DNA of 42,844 nucleotides from Stramenopiles sp. TOSAG23-2. Taxonomy: Eukaryota; Sar. Positions 38,064-42,844 of this stretch are shown one piece after another. The notes under the pieces are model-generated. The model ran no database searches, had not been told where the DNA came from, and worked only from the letters and a program-made list of their open reading frames with translations. The stretch lies in the NCBI GenBank assembly GCA_900128395.1, contig LT649298.1:1-42844 (forward strand), in the 5' to 3' direction. Numbering within the stretch: the first letter of the stretch is position 1; the number at the start of each line of letters is the position of its first letter. Made by a program: the position numbers and the translations under genes.

Positions 38064-41000
38064 TAATTTTCCACCGTTCCCGTTGCATTCGACATGCCAG
38101 GTTCGTTACCATATCTTCCTGCTGGGCAGGCGAGACAGGCAGAACCCATTACCGATTGACCCGTGAACGCTCCAAATCTAGCCACTGGACAGTCTACGCA
38201 AGCGCTAGATTCAAGACTTTTTTCAACTAAATTGGATATTTTTTTGCCATATTTGCCTGATGGACATGGGGTTTTCAAACCGTTGCTGCAATAAAAACCA
38301 TCCGGACAGACCAAACAGTCACTTTCAGAGGTCTGACCAATGTGGGAGCCATACTTTCCACGTTCGCATATAAATTCACAAACTTCTTCAAGGGTGGTTT
38401 TACCTGTTGCATCTCCGTACCGACCCAACGGGCATGTGTTCAGACATCCTTTGTCTACAGAAGAAGCTCCTGTGACATTTCCATACCTTCCACCAGGACA
38501 TTTCAGCAAGCAGGAGGTTTGACCTGTGGAAGGGTTGTATCGCCCTACAGCACAGCTTACACATGCTTTTGACTCCAGAATTTTGCCCGCCTTGGTTCCA
38601 TAGGTACCTGTTGGACAGTCGTGACAGGCGGATACGTTGGCTCCATACTTTCCTGGCTGACATCCGACAAAGCATATGACGCCTTCATTCGGGTTGGGTT
38701 TGTTGACGCAGATGGGGTTTGTGTACCCATTGGAGACGCACAGGGTCGGGGTGCATCTGGTGGGAGGGATGAACAAAGATGCACTTTGATGGTCACTTAT
38801 GTTTTCCCCCAAAAACTGTTTTCCCGTTGCATTTACATATGAAAATTCAGCGTTAATCAGTGTAATCGATGGGGTCCCCTGATTTGGTCCTTTAGTCATC
38901 ATCTGATGTCCACGCCCGTTACTTGCCTCATTTAGTAGAAAGAAAGAATCATAAGCTGTCAAAACCGCCGAACGCATAAGGTATATTCCTCCTCCTCCGT
39001 ACAGACTAGTTGCATCCGTCTGCATGTTTTGGGTTAAATTGACGTTTCCTAAGATTACATTTCCATTGCTTATAAAGATACCGCCACCACGACCGGTGGC
39101 TTGATTGTTCCTAATTGTTGAGTTAAAGATTTGCCCTACAGCATTTTCTACTACAGAAATTGCCCCGCCAGTAGCTTGCATTGCTTGATTATTAAAGAAA
39201 AGGCATTTGTTCGCGTAAAGTCTGGAACTAGTGCCGCTGATGAGCACAGCACCACCACTCCCCACTCCACCCGTCAGGTTCAAACTCTTCAACACCAGTT
39301 CCCCACCGCTCTCGAGTTTAAAGAGACGGTTGTGACCCGCACCTATCAATTTTGGCAGCACCCCTTCAGCATTTGGCACTCCCGTCACATTCAATTTTTC
39401 CGTCACGACAATTTCATAGTACATGACGCAATCGCTGGTGATGGTAAAATTTCCCGCTCGTAGAATGGAACACGGCGGGGGTAGATTCTCACAGACCACA
39501 CCTTCGTCTTTGTTTGGCTTGTCTACACAGTATTGGGTGTACAAAGGGTTGTCGGCGTTGACGTTTTGGAGGGCTGCTCCGTTGGTGAATGAAATGTCGG
39601 ATAAGTCCTCGAAAGTATTGTCATTTATATTTATAAGATGCAGTTTGGACTTAGAACAGCACAACGATATTGCCTCGCCAGATTTTGTTTCGCTTTCACT
39701 AACTACTAATTTGTTGCCAGTGAATGAAGAACCTTGTCCCAGAATGTAAATGTAATTTTCGAAAGCTCCGTCTTCCCAACTTTTAATTGCCCCACCAGTT
39801 CCTGGGGGATAATATGTATAATTCGACCTCGCAACATTATTTGAGTATATTGTATCCACGCTCACCAATGTACAGCTTCCTATAAGCAAAGCTCCACCCT
39901 GACCAGCAACATTTTTATCTAAAACACATTTGTCTAATTTCAACACACCATCACATTGAATTGCCCCGCCACTGTGACTGTTGATACCCCCAGTCAACTC
40001 CAAACTCTCTAGCACCAATTCACCCCCGTTTACATAAAAAAGACGATTCGACCCACCTCCATGCACTTTGGGCAATCTTCCATCCGCGCTGGGAATCCCA
40101 ACCACTTCTAAAAAATCAACCACGGTGATTTGCGTTGCCTGAATACAATCTTGCGAGATAGTGAATCGTCCAGAGGTGGGAATGTTGCAGGGCGGTTTAC
40201 ATAATACTCCTTCGTTTTGGTTGGGTTTGTCTGCACACACGTAGGAAGCTGGGTAGTCATTGTCTTCGCACTGGGTTGGGGTGGCGGAGCAATCAGAAGG
40301 CTTTTGTCCTTCGAACGAACCGTCATAGTAGCTATTGATGAAATAAACGTCTGCTGTGTCAGCGACAATTCCCCCCCCAAAAGATAATGTTACGTCTTTT
40401 AATTGTCCAATATATTTTCGAGTACCTTCAGACCAATCGCCAACTAAAATATTTCCTGGTGCATCTGCAATTGTTATTGGGGCATCCTTTGTGCCCATGT
40501 GTACTCCATCTACATACAATGAAAACGTTCCGCCATTACCGGTATGGTTGCATACAACTTCATGCCAGGCATCAAGTGATACATTGCCAGAGGCAATAGA
40601 ATCACCCGAAAGACTTCCCATTAAATAACATCTTATTTTTTGTTGTAACAACAATACTTCAAAACCATAATTGGTCTTAGATTTAGCAACAATTTCCCTG
40701 AAATGCGTACTCGCATGGTTGCTAGAAATTTTCATGGAGAACGATATTGACCTCAGTTTATTGGCATGAAAATGTATGCCTGTGTCTATGTAACCATTTC
40801 CGTCGAACGTTAAAACACCATTTGCATCGGTTTGTACACTATTGGTACCCCCTTCGACACTCATACTACTTTTCACAGCGTCGTTTGCAATATAATAATT
40901 TTCTGCAGTTCGCACTGCTGCACTTGTATGCTCCCCCCCCGTCAAGTTCAAATACTTCACCACCAGTTCCCCGCCACTCTCGACTTTGAAAAATCGGTTG

Positions 41001-42229
41001 GACCCTCCGCCGATGATTTTTGGCAAGTTTCCTTGGGCATCTGGGATACCCGTGACGTTTAATTTGCCCGTAACATGGATTTGGTTGTAGAGGATGCAAT
41101 CGCCGGTGATAGTGGCGGAACCGCTGGTGGGAATGGGGCATGTGGGCTTGGGACATGCATCGGTCTCGGAGGTCTTTCCTTCTACTGCTCCATATTTACC
41201 GATAGGGCAAGTTGATGGGCAACCTTCGGCTTCCGTTGTTTTATTAATTAAATTGCCAAACTTTCCAGCTGGGCAGGAGGTACACGTGCCTGTGGATGAG
41301 GGTTGAGTATGTCGATTGCTCGCTGTCATGATAGTAGTTGGCAATTTTGTTCCATATGTTCCCGGTAGACATGGAAGCGTTATGTATGAAGTACCATCGG
41401 TTGAAATTACACTTTCTGCGGTCGACAGTGCTCCTGGATAACTAACACCTTGGTTATTTGCGACAACAGACCTTTCATTGACATAGCATTTCGATTTGTC
41501 ATAACAATGAAATCCACCACCCGAATTTGCTTTTGTTGCTTCATTCTTTGTAATAATAGTCGCATTAAAAACGCATTCTGCGCTAGAACGACAGTCTAAA
41601 CCACCACCTTGGCCAGCGCTTACATTATTTTCAGAAACAACCGAGTTTACCATGGTCAATTTGGCACCAGAAATAGCAAGCCCACCACCACAGTGCTCTG
41701 CCCAATTTTTTTCTACGATTGAAGATTCTATATTAAGAGTAGCAGAACCGCGTCCGTAAATCGCACCCCCACATCGCCCAGCTTTATGATTATCAAAAAT
41801 ACTATTGTAAGCCAATAAAACACTTGTGGGTCCGGCAATATAAACGGCACTACCCATCCAACAATATCCACACGACGAGAGACTAGTTGTATCACCCCCT
41901 GTAAGCCTTAAATTTCTTAAAATTAGCTTTCCAGTTTCAAAAACGGTAAAAAAGCGATGCTTGGTGGAGGTATCCGCTCTTGATATTGTTGCTAAGTCTT
42001 TTCCTAACTTTGTGCCATTGATTTCTAGTCTACTACTGTTGATACATACTGAACTTTGGTGAGTGTAACGCCCAACAACGCAATCCCCAACACTTAGCGC
42101 ACAATCTGAACTCAGGAAAAAAGCACCAGATATTTGAGGGCTGGAACAGTCCCACTCCGTTTGCGCACCCACCGTGCCTACGCATATCGTGACCATAAAA
42201 AATAATATGTTGTATGTTGGTAATTTCAT
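37853..42229 (-). CDS. Beta-helix, LamG and Cys-rich ectodomain of a giant receptor, frame-broken
   Basis: The 1458-codon frame starts at the ATG at 42227-42229 with a signal peptide (about 1-22). The ectodomain holds four related modules that each begin with Cys-x-I-x-x-(S/A)G and run to a LNLTGG-type strand (around residues 28, 360, 680 and 925). They are followed by Pmp-like beta-helix rungs rich in GGA(I/V) and N-x-A. A laminin-G-like domain (about 470-625; FDGNGYIDTG ... FSLYVDGV ... GQLKDVTLSFGG) is inserted in module 2. CVDKPNxxEGV(V/I)C linkers separate modules. From about 1170, GCC2/GCC3 ephrin-receptor-like cysteine repeats (CPxGxYG...G.T...C..C) follow. The frame then runs into the 98-bp duplication, shifts, and stops 47 codons later. 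It is richer in G+C than neighbouring genes. Confidence 0.78.
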   Translation of the reverse strand: MKLPTYNILFFMVTICVGTVGAQTEWDCSSPQISGAFFLSSDCALSVGDCVVGRYTHQSSVCINSSRLEINGTKLGKDLATISRADTSTKHRFFTVFETGKLILRNLRLTGGDTTSLSSCGYCWMGSAVYIAGPTSVLLAYNSIFDNHKAGRCGGAIYGRGSATLNIESSIVEKNWAEHCGGGLAISGAKLTMVNSVVSENNVSAGQGGGLDCRSSAECVFNATIITKNEATKANSGGGFHCYDKSKCYVNERSVVANNQGVSYPGALSTAESVISTDGTSYITLPCLPGTYGTKLPTTIMTASNRHTQPSSTGTCTSCPAGKFGNLINKTTEAEGCPSTCPIGKYGAVEGKTSETDACPKPTCPIPTSGSATITGDCILYNQIHVTGKLNVTGIPDAQGNLPKIIGGGSNRFFKVESGGELVVKYLNLTGGEHTSAAVRTAENYYIANDAVKSSMSVEGGTNSVQTDANGVLTFDGNGYIDTGIHFHANKLRSISFSMKISSNHASTHFREIVAKSKTNYGFEVLLLQQKIRCYLMGSLSGDSIASGNVSLDAWHEVVCNHTGNGGTFSLYVDGVHMGTKDAPITIADAPGNILVGDWSEGTRKYIGQLKDVTLSFGGGIVADTADVYFINSYYDGSFEGQKPSDCSATPTQCEDNDYPASYVCADKPNQNEGVLCKPPCNIPTSGRFTISQDCIQATQITVVDFLEVVGIPSADGRLPKVHGGGSNRLFYVNGGELVLESLELTGGINSHSGGAIQCDGVLKLDKCVLDKNVAGQGGALLIGSCTLVSVDTIYSNNVARSNYTYYPPGTGGAIKSWEDGAFENYIYILGQGSSFTGNKLVVSESETKSGEAISLCCSKSKLHLININDNTFEDLSDISFTNGAALQNVNADNPLYTQYCVDKPNKDEGVVCENLPPPCSILRAGNFTITSDCVMYYEIVVTEKLNVTGVPNAEGVLPKLIGAGHNRLFKLESGGELVLKSLNLTGGVGSGGAVLISGTSSRLYANKCLFFNNQAMQATGGAISVVENAVGQIFNSTIRNNQATGRGGGIFISNGNVILGNVNLTQNMQTDATSLYGGGGIYLMRSAVLTAYDSFFLLNEASNGRGHQMMTKGPNQGTPSITLINAEFSYVNATGKQFLGENISDHQSASLFIPPTRCTPTLCVSNGYTNPICVNKPNPNEGVICFVGCQPGKYGANVSACHDCPTGTYGTKAGKILESKACVSCAVGRYNPSTGQTSCLLKCPGGRYGNVTGASSVDKGCLNTCPLGRYGDATGKTTLEEVCEFICERGKYGSHIGQTSESDCLVCPDGFYCSNGLKTPCPSGKYGKKISNLVEKSLESSACVDCPVARFGAFTGQSVMGSACLACPAGRYGNEPGMSNATGTVENYCPNTCPPNQYLENRQCITCPVGCRMQRERWKIIAPIHVLQTSIWKTDNALPARWGHSAQEARMLPVSWL
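37900..38095. repeat. Exact 98-bp tandem duplication that breaks the receptor frame
   Basis: 37900-37997 and 37998-38095 are identical as far as I can read, from CCCACCGGGCAGG to CATTCGACAT. Because 98 is not a multiple of three, the second copy shifts the frame. Subtracting 98 from the 6119-bp span gives 6021 = 3 x 2007. No mutations between copies means the event is recent, or an assembly or cloning artefact. Confidence 0.95.
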
Positions 42230-42538
42230 ATTTTTTTTCTTTTATTTTAAATGGTTCAAAGGTTTTTTTCTCGCGTCAATACTCTTACATTCTGCTCAAA
42301 AAACAATCCGCAACTCTGCGTATTCTTCCACGCTCAAGAGATGTGTATATAAATATTTATGTTTATGTAATGGTTATCGATTATGAATTATTATTTATTA
42401 CTTATTATTAATTAATAAATTATAACACATGCATCATTATATTACATGCATGCGTAATATATATATATATTAAATATTAAATAATGATTAATTATTAACT
42501 AATAATTATATTTAATACTGGACACCCATTGCCCCATT
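42230..42538. promoter_or_regulatory. 5' region of the receptor gene
   Basis: A T-rich run sits before the receptor ATG (minus strand: A-rich leader). Farther away is A/T-rich DNA with ATTAC-ATGCAT-GCGTAAT (near 42450) and several TTAATTAT-like dyads at 42480-42515. No TACGA-type dyad is seen here. No gene is visible. Confidence 0.4.
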
Positions 42539-42805
42539 CTATGCATCGGTATATCGTTCAACAACATTTACATTTTTCACCATTCTTTTAACAACAACAT
42601 CGATATCATCCTCATCCTCAGGATCATCGCTAACTTCAATATTGGAGAGACTAAAAAACTTTACCACATTACGACGTTTTTTGTAAATAAAAACATATCC
42701 AGCAAATACAATTAATTCGACACAAATGGATAAAAAAATTGTTGTAATTACAATAACAGTAATCGGATTTTTTCCCTTCAAGATCATTTTCTGTACCTTT
42801 ATCAT
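42539..42805 (-). CDS. Small single-pass membrane protein of unknown function
   Basis: An 88-residue frame from ATG at 42803-42805, with an in-frame TAA 15 bases upstream. After a short basic N-terminus it has one hydrophobic segment (about 15-40; ITVIVITTIFLSICVELIVFAGYVFIY), a positively charged KKRRN border that favours a cytosolic C-terminus, and an acidic tail with DDPEDEDDID. I do not recognise it. It could be a complete small membrane protein or the last exon of a gene extending beyond the window; the upstream stop favours the former unless an intron intervenes. Confidence 0.5.
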   Translation of the reverse strand: MIKVQKMILKGKNPITVIVITTIFLSICVELIVFAGYVFIYKKRRNVVKFFSLSNIEVSDDPEDEDDIDVVVKRMVKNVNVVERYTDA

Positions 42806-42844
42806 TATTTTTGTTTTTTACCATTGTCTTGCAAGGTATACGCC

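Noticed and set aside
37900-38095. Duplication-born intron removing one 98-bp copy
   Set aside because: The unit has no AG|GT junction that would let a GT-AG intron excise exactly 98 bp.
22898-41893. 15-bp match GAGACTAGTTGTATC at 22898-22912 and 41879-41893
   Set aside because: One copy is coding and one is not; a shared 15-mer is expected about once by chance in a window this size.

Overview
The window is nuclear DNA from an AT-rich, gene-dense microbial eukaryote. Long single-exon reading frames encode unmistakably eukaryotic proteins: ESCRT-III subunits, REV1, the TFIIH p44 subunit, a UFD2-type E4 ligase, a prominin-like pentaspan protein and a TTC12-like dynein-assembly factor. All open with ATG and use standard stops, and no protein gene needs an intron. 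Asn/Ser homopolymers coded by trinucleotide repeats are frequent, and dinucleotide microsatellites punctuate the gaps. TTC12 and a Hydin/SPAG17-type ASH protein suggest a cell with motile cilia. A giant beta-helix plus GCC2/GCC3-type cysteine-rich membrane receptor is of a kind common in marine protists such as stramenopile algae. I favour a flagellated stramenopile or similar marine protist, but the lineage is inference. || Layout. 1-1.3 kb: AT-rich DNA, a small charged protein and a GC-rich structured block. 1.3-5.2 kb: a secreted S10 carboxypeptidase converging on the prominin-like gene. 5.2-8.3 kb: the ASH-domain gene, a duplicated spacer, a tRNA-Leu(CAA) gene split in its D-loop, and copy 1 of a 5' repeat. 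8.3-11.7 kb: a small Asn-rich protein converging on TTC12. 12.5-17 kb: VPS20/CHMP6 converging on UFD2/UBE4. 17.3-22.7 kb: copy 2 of the 5' repeat, REV1, and an eight-span membrane protein. 23.2-31 kb: a 2133-residue sacsin/NOV-like GHKL ATPase converging on a haloalkane dehalogenase. 31.6-35 kb: a half cyclic-nucleotide-binding protein, TFIIH p44, and SNF7/CHMP4. 36.1-42.2 kb: one large receptor gene on the minus strand, visibly richer in G+C than its surroundings and split by an exact 98-bp tandem duplication. 42.5 kb: a small single-pass membrane protein. || Relations. Genes alternate strand and are not operonic. VPS20 and SNF7 are successive partners in ESCRT-III assembly; TTC12 and the ASH protein both point to cilia; REV1 and p44 both act in DNA damage handling. 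|| Most notable observations: (1) the tRNA-Leu(CAA) gene carries a 77-nt insertion in its D-loop with spliceosome-like GT...CTAAC...AG signals; (2) all six gaps between convergent genes, plus the 3' flank of the receptor gene, carry short TACGA/TCGTA-type inverted repeats, suggesting a 3'-end signal; (3) a ~170-190 bp element occurs twice, each time ending about 235 bp upstream of an ATG in the same orientation; (4) the 98-bp duplication breaks what would otherwise be one 2006-residue receptor.
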